Assembly: GCA_023436605.1 (NCBI GenBank)
Contig: JAEZIQ010000061.1
Span: 1-41,716, forward strand
Reading direction: 5' to 3'
Origin: Actinomycetes bacterium
GTDB taxonomy: Bacteria; Actinomycetota; Thermoleophilia; Solirubrobacterales; 70-9
DNA length: 41,716 nt
The first letter of the stretch is position 1. The number at the start of each line of letters is the position of its first letter. Of the stretch, positions 1-7,250 are shown piece by piece. A program made the position numbers and the translations under genes. The notes under the pieces were generated by a model. That model had not been told where the DNA came from and searched no databases. It saw only the letters and a list, made by a program, of their open reading frames with translations.

Positions 1-18
1 CCGGTACGCTGGCCGACG

Positions 19-1095
19 ATGCGGATCGTTCACGTGCTCGGAACCCGGCCCAACTTCGTCAAGATGGCGCCGCTGATCGCCGCCATTTCGAGGCGGATGC
101 CCGATGCCGGCCAGACGATCGTCCACACCGGCCAGCACTACGACCGGCTGATGAGCGAGATCTTCTTCGAGCAGCTCGGCGTCCCGGCCCCGGATTTCAT
201 GCTCGAGGTCGGCTCCGGCACCCATGCCCAGCAGACCGCCCGGGTGATGGAACGTCTCGAGCCGCTGCTGGTCGAGAACCGGCCCGACCTGGTGGTCGTT
301 CCCGGTGACGTCAACTCGACCGTCGCCGCCGCCCTGACCGCGGTCAAGCTGGAGATCCCGGTCGCCCACCTCGAATCCGGCCTCCGCAGCTACGACCGGA
401 CCATGCCCGAGGAGATCAACCGGATCATCACCGACCAGATCAGCGACATCCTCTGGGTCCACTCCGAGGAAGCTCTCCGCAACCTGGAACTGGAAGGCAT
501 CCCGGCCGAGCGGGCCCATTTCGTCGGCAACACGATGATCGACAGCCTGGTCGCACTCCAGGAAAGGTTCCGTCCTCTTGAGTTCTGCCGGCAGTTTGGC
601 CTGAATCCGGGCTCCTACCTGCTGGTAACGCTCCACCGGCCCGCCCTGGTGGACGGGCCCCTGCTCTTCGAGGCGGTCGCCGCCCTCAACCAGGTTTCGA
701 CCATGATGCCCGTCCTCTTCCCCGTTCACCCCCGTACCCGAGCCCAGCTCGCCGGCAACGCCGAACTGGCCGAGAACCTCCACCTGGTCGACCCGGCCGG
801 TTACCTCGAGTTTCTTTCGCTGGAAGCCGACGCCGGCGCCGTCCTCACCGACTCCGGCGGGATCCAGGAAGAAACCAGCTATCTGGGAGTCCCCTGCTTC
901 ACCCTCCGCGACAACACCGAACGACCGGTCACGATCGAACTCGGCACCAACGTCCTGCTCGGCCTCGACCCCGCCCGGATCGAAGAGATTCCGACGATCA
1001 TCGCCAGCCGGGATCCCTCGGCTCCGCCCCCGGAACCACCCCCGCTCTGGGACGGCCACGCAGCCGACCGCATCGCTGAACTGCTCGCTGCCTAG
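19..1095 (+). CDS. wecB: UDP-N-acetylglucosamine 2-epimerase (non-hydrolysing)
   Basis: Interconverts UDP-GlcNAc and UDP-ManNAc in the cytoplasm, feeding cell-surface polysaccharide synthesis (family knowledge). The 358-residue length is typical. Visible motifs are GTRPNFVK at residues 8-15, PGDVNST at 95-101, HLESGLRS at 117-124 and MPEEINR at 129-135, and a C-terminal DSGGIQEE segment that binds the nucleotide sugar in the family. The ATG at 19 puts the hydrophobic first strand (MRIVHVLGTRP) at the N-terminus as in homologues. The 18 bases before it stay open in frame, so an upstream gene may abut it outside the window. It converges on infC; a short perfect inverted repeat at 1113-1131 separates them. 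No other sugar-nucleotide gene is visible here, so the pathway cannot be named further. Confidence 0.93.
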   Translation: MRIVHVLGTRPNFVKMAPLIAAISRRMPDAGQTIVHTGQHYDRLMSEIFFEQLGVPAPDFMLEVGSGTHAQQTARVMERLEPLLVENRPDLVVVPGDVNSTVAAALTAVKLEIPVAHLESGLRSYDRTMPEEINRIITDQISDILWVHSEEALRNLELEGIPAERAHFVGNTMIDSLVALQERFRPLEFCRQFGLNPGSYLLVTLHRPALVDGPLLFEAVAALNQVSTMMPVLFPVHPRTRAQLAGNAELAENLHLVDPAGYLEFLSLEADAGAVLTDSGGIQEETSYLGVPCFTLRDNTERPVTIELGTNVLLGLDPARIEEIPTIIASRDPSAPPPEPPPLWDGHAADRIAELLAA

Positions 1096-1112
1096 GAGCC
1101 GAAGTCCGAAAA

Positions 1113-1131
1113 GTCAGTGATTATCACTGAC
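1113..1131. terminator. Inverted repeat between convergent wecB and infC
   Basis: Perfect 8-bp arms (GTCAGTGA / TCACTGAC) around a 3-nt loop lie just after the wecB stop and before the infC stop on the other strand. It is symmetric and could end transcription from both sides, but there is no clear T-run on either strand. Confidence 0.4.
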
Positions 1132-1148
1132 AATCGGGATCTCGATGG

Positions 1149-1553
1149 TCAGTTCGAGGATTCGGCCGAGTCGTCGGCCGAAGCTGAGTCTTCCGAACCG
1201 GTCGGTTCGGTCGGTTCCGGCGCTTCGGCGTCGGGGGCAACCGCGTTGGGGTGGTCCGGGATCGCGTCGGGTGCGACCGCGTTCGGGTGGTCCGGGATCG
1301 CGTTGGGATGGTCGTTGGCCGGAGCCTCGTCGCGATGCTTGGACTTCTTGTTCTTCTTCGCGGCCTTGCCGGCTTCCGCCTCGCGGCTCGCTTCCTTGGA
1401 AGGGCCGAGCAGCATGCTCATGTTGCGGCCTTCCTGGAGCGGACGGGTCTCGATCACCGCGAGTTCCTCGCCGAGATCCTCGAAAAGTCTGTAGAGCAGG
1501 TCGCGGCCACGCTCCGGGTGGGCCTGTTCCCTGCCACGGAACATGATCGTCAC
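1149..1553 (-). CDS. infC: Translation initiation factor IF-3, C-terminal part (after an in-frame TAG), with low-complexity tail
   Basis: This frame continues IF-3 directly after the TAG at 1560-1562. It begins VKVTIMFRGREQAH, the strands of the IF-3 C-domain, runs through an ETRPLQEGRNMSMLLGP-type ending, then adds about 65 residues that family members lack: a Lys-rich stretch and a Pro/Asp/Ala/Glu tail. The tail contains a tandem repeat (DHPNA-type units; DNA copies 1240-1267 and 1276-1303, period 36 nt = 12 codons). GTG at 1553 or ATG at 1544 could restart translation, but the fragment alone lacks the first strand and helix of the C-domain. It is probably not an independent gene: either the TAG is a sequence error, or it is read through, or IF-3 is really broken. 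No rpmI-rplT follows, unlike the usual cluster. Confidence 0.75.
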   Translation of the reverse strand: MTIMFRGREQAHPERGRDLLYRLFEDLGEELAVIETRPLQEGRNMSMLLGPSKEASREAEAGKAAKKNKKSKHRDEAPANDHPNAIPDHPNAVAPDAIPDHPNAVAPDAEAPEPTEPTGSEDSASADDSAESSN

Positions 1554-1559
1554 CTTGAC

Positions 1560-1940
1560 CTAGTCGCCGGCCTTGAGGAAACGCTCGACGTGGCCCTTCT
1601 TCGTGTTGTAGTCGTTGTCGGCGATCTTCGGCCGCAACTTGATTTCACGAATGTTGACCTGGGTCTGGTGTTTGCGGGCGGCCTTCTGCTTCTGGTCCTG
1701 CTCGTACTTGTACTTCGAGTAATCGAGCAGACGGCAGACCGGCGGCTTGGCGCTGGCAGCGACTTCGACCAGGTCGAGCTCCGCCTCACGGGCCATCTGG
1801 CGGGCCTTGTCGGTATCAACGATTCCCACCTGCTCACCGTCGGCACCGATCAGACGGACCTTGGGCACGCGGATACGCTCGTTGATACGAGTGTTGTCCC
1901 GTTCAGGGGGACGCCGGTCAAACCTGCGCGGAATCGGCAC
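1560..1940 (-). CDS. infC: Translation initiation factor IF-3, N-terminal part, ends at an in-frame TAG
   Basis: IF-3 binds the 30S subunit and proofreads initiator tRNA. This 126-residue frame has the complete N-domain (INERIRVPKVRLIGADGEQVGIV, then the helix DLVEVAASAKPPVCRLLDYSKY), the basic linker, and the start of the C-domain (VNIREIKLRPKIADNDY, then VERFLKAGD). It stops at TAG exactly where homologues continue GDKVKVT; AAG to TAG is a single base change. The same frame carries the remainder of IF-3 downstream. TAG is an ordinary stop in this window (wecB, rpmF, coaD, ffh, ftsY), so reassignment is unlikely. The GTG at 1940 is preceded by an in-frame TAG at 1944-1946, so no longer N-terminus is possible. 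The 93-nt gap to thrS contains a GC hairpin. Confidence 0.85.
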   Translation of the reverse strand: MPIPRRFDRRPPERDNTRINERIRVPKVRLIGADGEQVGIVDTDKARQMAREAELDLVEVAASAKPPVCRLLDYSKYKYEQDQKQKAARKHQTQVNIREIKLRPKIADNDYNTKKGHVERFLKAGD

Positions 1941-2033
1941 TAGCTACAAACCAACGGGCAGTTCAAGCGGACAAGAGGCGGGTAGGCGAGCACGCGGGCG
2001 CCACGGGGCGCGAGTTCTTTTTCGTGCGTCGAA

Positions 2034-3956
2034 TCAACTGTCAAGGAGCATACAGAACTTTTCAACACTCATAGATCCAAGCTCCCCGTCGGCGTGCGAA
2101 CGGACCGCAATTTCGCCCGCTTCCAGCTCACGGTCACCGACTACGAGCATGTACGGGAAGCGGCCCAGTTCGGCCGCGCGGATCTTCTTGCCGACCGATT
2201 CGGAGCGTTCCTCGACCGAGACCCGGGCGCCTCTGGCGCGGAGGTCTTCAGCGATCTGGCGGGCGTATTCGAGGTGCTTGTCGGAGACCGGGACGATCCG
2301 TGCCTGGACCGGAGCCAGCCAGGCCGGGAACCGGCCCGCGTAGTGCTCGATCAGGATTCCGGCGAACCGTTCCATCGAACCGAGCAGGGCACGGTGGATC
2401 ATCACCGGCCGTTCCTGTTCGTCTTCGGAGTCCGTGTAGGTCAGTCCGAACCGTTCCGGCATCTGGAAGTCGAGCTGGCAGGTTCCGAGCTGCCAGGAGC
2501 GACCCAGCGCGTCGGTCACGTGGAAGTCGATCTTCGGGCCATAGAAGGCGCCGTCGCCGGGATTGATCTTGTAATCGCGACCCTGGGAGTCGAGCGCACT
2601 CTTCAGCATGCCTTCGGCCTTCTCCCATAGCTCGTCGCTGCCTAGCGACTTCTCCGGTCTGGTCGAAAGTTCGACCTGTACGTCATCAAACCCGAACCGG
2701 GCATAGAGCTCGTCGATCGCCTCGCAGATCTCACCGACCTCGGACTCGACCTGATCGATCGTGCAGTAGACGTGGGCGTCGTCCTGGGTGAAAGCGCGAA
2801 CCCGGAGCAACCCGTGAAGCACTCCCTCCCGCTCGTTGCGGGTGACCCGGCCGAACTCGGCGAGTCGGAGCGGCAGATCACGGTAAGAGTGCCGCTGGGA
2901 GCCGTAGACGAGGCAGCATCCGGGACAGTTCATGGGCCGGAGCGCGAAACGCCGCTCGTCGACCTCCATGAAGTACATGTCGTCCTTGTAGTTGTCCCAG
3001 TGGCCGGAGCGGTGCCAGAGTTCCTCGTCCATCACCTGCGGCGTGGCGATCTCCTTGTAGCCGCGACGGTTCAGCTGCTGGCGCACTTCCGCTTCGATCA
3101 GACGCAGCAGCACCGTGCCGTTGGGCAGCCAGAACGGCATGCCGGGGGCTTCGTCGCGAAGCATGAACAGATCGAGTTCCGGTCCGAGCCGGCGGTGGTC
3201 ACGGGCCTTGGCCTGTTCGATGCGCTCAAGGTATTCGGCGAGGTCGTCCTTCGAGAAGAAGGCGGTGCCGTAAATCCGGGTGAGCTGCTCGCGGTTCTCG
3301 TCACCGCGCCAGTAGGAACCGGCGACCGAGTTCAGCTTGATCACCTTGATCCGCTTGGTGCCCGGGCCGTGCGGTCCGCGACAGAGGTCCTCGAAGGGTC
3401 CGTTGCGGTAAAGAGAGACGGTTTCTGCGCCTTCGTTCTTGATCAGATCCTCGATCAGTTCGACCTTGAACTTCTCGTCCTGGGCCCTGAAAATCTCGAT
3501 CGCTTCGTCAACCGGTACGTCGCGGCGTTCGAAGGTTTCGTCCGCCTTGATGTGACGGCGCATCGCCTCTTCGATCTTCGGGAGGTCGGCGTCGGTGATC
3601 TTGACGTCCTCGGGGAACTCGAAGTCGTAGTAGAAGCCGTTCTCGATCGCCGGTCCGATCGTCACCCGGGTACCCGGGTAAAGCTCCTGCACGGCGGTTG
3701 CCATCACGTGGGCGGCGTCGTGACGTATCAGCTCGAGACCTTCGGGGTCACGGCTGGTGATGATCGAGATCTCCTCGCCGTCGGCGACTGGCGCGCTGAG
3801 GTCCCGGAGTTCGTCGCCGACCTTCAGGGCAAGCGCGGCCCGGGCCAGACCCTCGCCGATCGCCAGCGCGGCGTCGGCACCGGTGGCACCGGTCTCCAGC
3901 TGGAGCGGGGTACCGTCGGGCAGGGTGACTGTTATCTCTGGTGAATCCACGGGCAT
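2034..3956 (-). CDS. thrS: Threonyl-tRNA synthetase
   Basis: Charges tRNA-Thr in the cytoplasm. At 640 residues it is full length. Domains in order: TGS (about 1-65), editing domain with HxxxH at residues 79-83 and IENGFYYDF near 100, class II catalytic core (about 240-530), anticodon-binding domain (about 540-640). The zinc ligands expected from the E. coli enzyme are visible: the Cys of MNCPG, the His in DDAHVYC, and the His in MIHRALLGSMERF. The block usually read as NCPGH is NCPGC here, next to the conserved zinc Cys. ATG at 3956 is preceded by TACGAT six bases upstream, a possible leaderless -10. It sits 18 nt after the esterase gene and is followed by infC, the common thrS-infC order. 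Confidence 0.96.
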   Translation of the reverse strand: MPVDSPEITVTLPDGTPLQLETGATGADAALAIGEGLARAALALKVGDELRDLSAPVADGEEISIITSRDPEGLELIRHDAAHVMATAVQELYPGTRVTIGPAIENGFYYDFEFPEDVKITDADLPKIEEAMRRHIKADETFERRDVPVDEAIEIFRAQDEKFKVELIEDLIKNEGAETVSLYRNGPFEDLCRGPHGPGTKRIKVIKLNSVAGSYWRGDENREQLTRIYGTAFFSKDDLAEYLERIEQAKARDHRRLGPELDLFMLRDEAPGMPFWLPNGTVLLRLIEAEVRQQLNRRGYKEIATPQVMDEELWHRSGHWDNYKDDMYFMEVDERRFALRPMNCPGCCLVYGSQRHSYRDLPLRLAEFGRVTRNEREGVLHGLLRVRAFTQDDAHVYCTIDQVESEVGEICEAIDELYARFGFDDVQVELSTRPEKSLGSDELWEKAEGMLKSALDSQGRDYKINPGDGAFYGPKIDFHVTDALGRSWQLGTCQLDFQMPERFGLTYTDSEDEQERPVMIHRALLGSMERFAGILIEHYAGRFPAWLAPVQARIVPVSDKHLEYARQIAEDLRARGARVSVEERSESVGKKIRAAELGRFPYMLVVGDRELEAGEIAVRSHADGELGSMSVEKFCMLLDS

Positions 3957-3974
3957 CGGGCCATCGTAAACGGA

Positions 3975-4991
3975 TCAGCCGAGCAGTTCGTTTACGCGGC
4001 CGGCAAGAACTTCGTGACCCTTGCGGGACGAACGGCTGGCGGTGACGTTGAACCAGGAATGGAGCATCGGCATGTGATCGATCGTGACCGGCACCCCGGC
4101 CTCGATCAGCCGTTCGGCGTAGGCCAGCCCTTCGTCCCGGAGCGGGTCGGCGATCGAGAGTGAAACCAGGGTCGGTGCCAGGCCCGAGAGATCCTCGGCG
4201 AAGAGTGGTGAGGCCCGCGGGTCGTCGGCATCCTCGCGGGAAACGAAGCAGCTTTCGAACCAGTCGATCCGGTTCTTGGTCAGGTAATACCCCGTCGCGA
4301 ACTTCTCGCGGGAGGGCAGCGAGCCGGTGCAGTCGGTGACCGGGTAGATCAGAAACTGCGCGGCGGGCTGAGGTTCGCCGGCGGCCTTGAGGTCGAGGCA
4401 GAGCACGGTCGCCATCTGGGCTCCGGCGCTGTCTCCGATCACCCCCACCCTTTCCGGGTCAGCTCCGAACCGGGCCGGATCCCGCATGACCGAGCGCCAG
4501 GCCAGCAGGGCATCCTCGGCCTGGGCCGGGAAAGGGTGCTCGGGAGCGAGCCGGTAGCCGACCGAGAGAACCCGGACGCCAGCGCTCCGGGCCAGCCACG
4601 AGCAGGCTCCGGAGTGGGTATCGACCGAGCCCTGGACGAAACCTCCACCGTGGAAGTGGATCAGCATCGGGGTGGGCTGGTGGCAGCCGGGCGGAGTGAA
4701 GAGACGCGCCTCGAGGTTCCTGCCCTCGCCTTCCAGGGTCCAGCTTTCGCTGCGGACGCCGGTCGCGGGGAGGCTCGCTGCGCCCGCCATGATCTCCAGT
4801 TCCCGGCGCGACTCCTCCAGCACGAATTCCGGGTTCTGACCCTCCGATATCGCCGTCACCCGGCCGAGGGCCCAGGCGTCTGGCATCAGACCCCGTGCCT
4901 CCGGGGGCGGTTCGCCGAAAAGGCGCCGCATCAGTCCATCCGGAAGCGAGAGCAGTCCCCGAAAGACCAGCCCCAGCAACCGCCCCAGCAT
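3975..4991 (-). CDS. Alpha/beta hydrolase, HSL-type esterase/lipase
   Basis: Serine ester hydrolase of the hormone-sensitive-lipase family. Seen: oxyanion-hole motif HFHGGGF, nucleophile motif GDSAGAQMA, a downstream ADPLRDEG segment carrying the acidic residue, and a late HSW histidine. About 338 residues from the ATG at 4991, which has a purine-rich AGGGGAG just upstream, although the spacing is short. An in-frame GTG at 5015 and a TTG at 5036 would add 8 or 15 residues. No signal peptide is obvious, though the N-terminus is amphipathic and hydrophobic. Divergent from the PI-PLC gene and 18 nt upstream of thrS. The natural substrate cannot be told from sequence. Confidence 0.85.
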   Translation of the reverse strand: MLGRLLGLVFRGLLSLPDGLMRRLFGEPPPEARGLMPDAWALGRVTAISEGQNPEFVLEESRRELEIMAGAASLPATGVRSESWTLEGEGRNLEARLFTPPGCHQPTPMLIHFHGGGFVQGSVDTHSGACSWLARSAGVRVLSVGYRLAPEHPFPAQAEDALLAWRSVMRDPARFGADPERVGVIGDSAGAQMATVLCLDLKAAGEPQPAAQFLIYPVTDCTGSLPSREKFATGYYLTKNRIDWFESCFVSREDADDPRASPLFAEDLSGLAPTLVSLSIADPLRDEGLAYAERLIEAGVPVTIDHMPMLHSWFNVTASRSSRKGHEVLAGRVNELLG

Positions 4992-5063
4992 CTTCTCCCC
5001 TGCGTTCAGGTCCACGGGCGGATCGTATCCGCGCAACTCGGCTCCGGCCTTGCGGTTACTGGA

Positions 5064-6491
5064 ATGATGAGTTCAATGATTGGGAGAAAGTTTGCGCCGT
5101 GGCTCGCAGCCGCCGCGATCAGTGTCCTGTCCATCGCGTCCGCCGGCACGGCCCACGGAGCCGAGCGCGAGCGACCCTGCAACGGCTCGGTCGAGCTCTG
5201 CAGCCGTACCTTCGACCAGGTGGTGCTTCCCGGCACCCACAACTCGATGTCGAACGAGGAGTACGGCTGGGTCCTGCCCAACCAGCACTACTCGATCCCG
5301 ACCCAGCTCGGATACGGGATCCGCGCCTTCCTGATCGACACGCACTACGGCAAGCCCGGTGCCAGTCCCGGCCAGATCGTTAACTGGAACTCGGGCACCG
5401 ACGGCAACCCGCACGATATGGGCGCCGCGACCTATCTCTGCCACGACTTGTGCATCTGGGGCGCCAGTCCCCTGGCCGAGGAGCTAGGCAAGGTTGCCGG
5501 TTTCCTGGCCGACCATCCCCGCGAGGTGCTCGCCTTCGTGGTCCAGAACGGAATTCATCCCGAGGACTTCGCCACCGCCGTCACCGCCAGCGGCCTGATC
5601 GATTACGTCTACACCGGGCCAACCGATCAGTACCCCACCCTCACCGAGATGATCTCCTCGAACCAGCGGGTGGTGATGCTCTCCGAGGGCAACACCGGCA
5701 CCGTGCCCTGGTTCCACAATGGGTATGCCGGCGCCCTGCAGGAAACTCCCTACAACTTCCGCAGGACCGAAGAGGATGAGGCTAAGGAAAAGGACAAAAC
5801 TCTCACCACCAGGCAGAGTATGGAACAGCTGACCGACCCGGCCATGTTGCACTCAACCTGTCGACCGAACCGCGGCGGCACCACCGGAGCTCTGTTCCTG
5901 ATGAACCACTGGGTGAACGGTCCGATCAACGGCGGGGACGACGGCAACACCTTCACTCCCGATTCGGCCGTGGCACAGGTCCTCAACCAGCCCGATGTCC
6001 TGGTCGCCAGGGCTAGGGCCTGCGAGGCCCGGCGCGGCAAGCTGCCGAACATCGTCGCCGTCGACCAGTTCGGTGACGGCGACCTGACCGCCGCCGTGCG
6101 GGAACTGAATGAAGTGAACGCCAAGCCGTTCCTGGAAGCGGTGAAGCCGAAGAACGCAGCCGTCAAGTCCGGCAAGAAGGCCACCTTCAAGGTGGCGCTC
6201 ACCAACTGGGGTGACACGGAGTCCGCCCTGACCAAGGTCTGCGCCACCGTTCCGGGCAAGCTGGCGATCAAGCCGAAGTGTGCCTCGGTCTTCGTTCCGC
6301 AGGGCAATCCCGGCAAGGCCACGGCGACGATCAAGGTCGCCACCCGCAAGCTTTACCCGGGCAGGTACAAGGGCAAGAAGAGCGGACTGGTCAATTTCAC
6401 GATCTCCAGCGCTGGCCCCACCGTCAGAACCTCAGCCAGCCTGAAGGTCACGCCGCTCAAGCCGAAGAAGAAGCACAAGCGCAGGAAGTAA
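5064..6491 (+). CDS. Secreted PI-PLC X-domain-like protein
   Basis: Putative exported phosphodiesterase of the phosphatidylinositol-specific phospholipase C superfamily. A signal peptide covers residues 1 to about 33 (basic RK, hydrophobic core, AHGAE cleavage region). The X-like domain follows: LPGTHNSM at 56-62 with His59, IDTHYG near 91-96, CHDLC near 126-130 giving a second His, a DHPREVLAFVVQ strand, and FLMNHWVN towards the end. From about 365 a bacterial Ig/CARDB-like module (SGKKATFKVALTNWGD) leads to a Lys/Arg-rich tail. ATG codons at 5064, 5067 and 5076 are all in frame; 5076 gives a tighter signal peptide. The open frame continues upstream into the opposite-strand esterase, but that extension is coincidental. 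A hairpin terminator follows at 6520. Confidence 0.8.
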   Translation: MMSSMIGRKFAPWLAAAAISVLSIASAGTAHGAERERPCNGSVELCSRTFDQVVLPGTHNSMSNEEYGWVLPNQHYSIPTQLGYGIRAFLIDTHYGKPGASPGQIVNWNSGTDGNPHDMGAATYLCHDLCIWGASPLAEELGKVAGFLADHPREVLAFVVQNGIHPEDFATAVTASGLIDYVYTGPTDQYPTLTEMISSNQRVVMLSEGNTGTVPWFHNGYAGALQETPYNFRRTEEDEAKEKDKTLTTRQSMEQLTDPAMLHSTCRPNRGGTTGALFLMNHWVNGPINGGDDGNTFTPDSAVAQVLNQPDVLVARARACEARRGKLPNIVAVDQFGDGDLTAAVRELNEVNAKPFLEAVKPKNAAVKSGKKATFKVALTNWGDTESALTKVCATVPGKLAIKPKCASVFVPQGNPGKATATIKVATRKLYPGRYKGKKSGLVNFTISSAGPTVRTSASLKVTPLKPKKKHKRRK

Positions 6492-6519
6492 ACCCCCCGG
6501 AACTGACTCCTTAACACCG

Positions 6520-6542
6520 AAACCCGGCTCCAGGCCGGGTTT
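6520..6542 (+). terminator. Hairpin terminator after the PI-PLC-like gene
   Basis: Perfect 9-bp stem, AAACCCGGC pairing with GCCGGGTTT, with loop TCCAG. It starts 28 nt after the stop codon and ends in TTTC, and lies ahead of the oppositely oriented tRNA-Val, so it can also act against antisense readthrough. Confidence 0.75.
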
Positions 6543-6552
6543 CAAGTTTGAG

Positions 6553-6625
6553 TGGGCACAACTGGGCTCGAACCAGTGACCTCCACCGTGTCGAGGTGGC
6601 GCTCTACCAACTGAGCTATGCGCCC
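6553..6625 (-). tRNA. tRNA-Val (anticodon GAC), with C33
   Basis: 73-nt cloverleaf: 7-bp acceptor stem (GGGCGCA with TGTGCCC, one G-T pair), D arm GCTC/GAGC, anticodon stem CCACC/GGTGG, loop TCGACAC, T arm ACTGG/CCAGT with TTCGAGC, discriminator A. No CCA is encoded. Anticodon positions 34-36 read GAC, hence valine. Position 33 is C, not the near-universal U. All stems are intact, so this does not look like a decayed copy. In several actinobacteria Gly-Cys-Val tRNA genes cluster; here Val lies 3.1 kb from Gly-Cys and on the other strand. Confidence 0.9.
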
Positions 6626-6691
6626 GCGGACGGAGAGACTAGCGCAGCAGGGCAACCGTCGGCATCGAGATGCCGCACCTCGCCGGAAGGA

Positions 6692-7108
6692 TCAGCTCTG
6701 GCCGAATGTCAAAGCCGAGGATTTGTAACCGCGGCATACGTTGCGGCCTCGCGGGCCGAACTTCTTGCGGGGCACCGAGGCGAAATATTTCGCCAGCGGC
6801 ACCCGCCGATTGACCTCGATCGTCCACTGGCCAGTCGACGAGGCTCGCGCCTTGCCGACCAGCACATCGCGGCGCCGCTGCTTGCGGAAGACCTTCACCT
6901 GTCGGGCTTTACGACATTGGCTCGAGGGAGAACTGATCTGTCCGTGGAATGAGCTGGGGTAATCGCTTCCGGGTGTCCCCGAATAGAAACCGAAGGATGA
7001 ACTGGTCCCGAAAGTGCGGGCCTCTGCCCCACCCGTGTTCCAGAGCAGGATCGCTCCGGCCAGGAACGCCGCCAACAAAATCACTTCGAATCGCCGTCTC
7101 GCAACCAT
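6692..7108 (-). CDS. Small secreted protein of unknown function, Cys-containing basic domain
   Basis: 138 residues from the ATG at 7108. The N-terminus is a signal peptide (MVARRR, then a hydrophobic stretch, then GGAEA). The mature part has two separated cysteines, in CRKARQVKVFRKQ and NVCRGYKS, around a strand-rich GQWTIEV core. I infer a small disulfide-linked beta domain. I do not recognise a named family. The start was chosen because AAGATA on the plus strand (7115-7120) gives TATCTT, a -10 box six bases before ATG, suggesting a leaderless mRNA. An in-frame ATG at 7147 would add 13 residues. Divergent from the DUF6351 gene. Confidence 0.65.
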   Translation of the reverse strand: MVARRRFEVILLAAFLAGAILLWNTGGAEARTFGTSSSFGFYSGTPGSDYPSSFHGQISSPSSQCRKARQVKVFRKQRRRDVLVGKARASSTGQWTIEVNRRVPLAKYFASVPRKKFGPRGRNVCRGYKSSALTFGQS

Positions 7109-7250
7109 CGGGGAAAGATACCTGCGGTAACGGATTCTTCCGCTCATACCCGCCCGCCGATGGATGACCTCGGCTGCACCGCGACTTCCCTTCGTCCGGT
7201 GTTCTCTAAGAATGAACCCGTAACGCAGTTGATCTCCGACGAGGAGTTAG

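Noticed and set aside
2772..3944. Long plus-strand open frame opposite thrS
   Set aside because: High-GC antisense shadow of a clear synthetase; the product has no recognisable domain.
4536..5063. Upstream extension of the PI-PLC frame
   Set aside because: It overlaps the esterase on the opposite strand and would bury the signal peptide.
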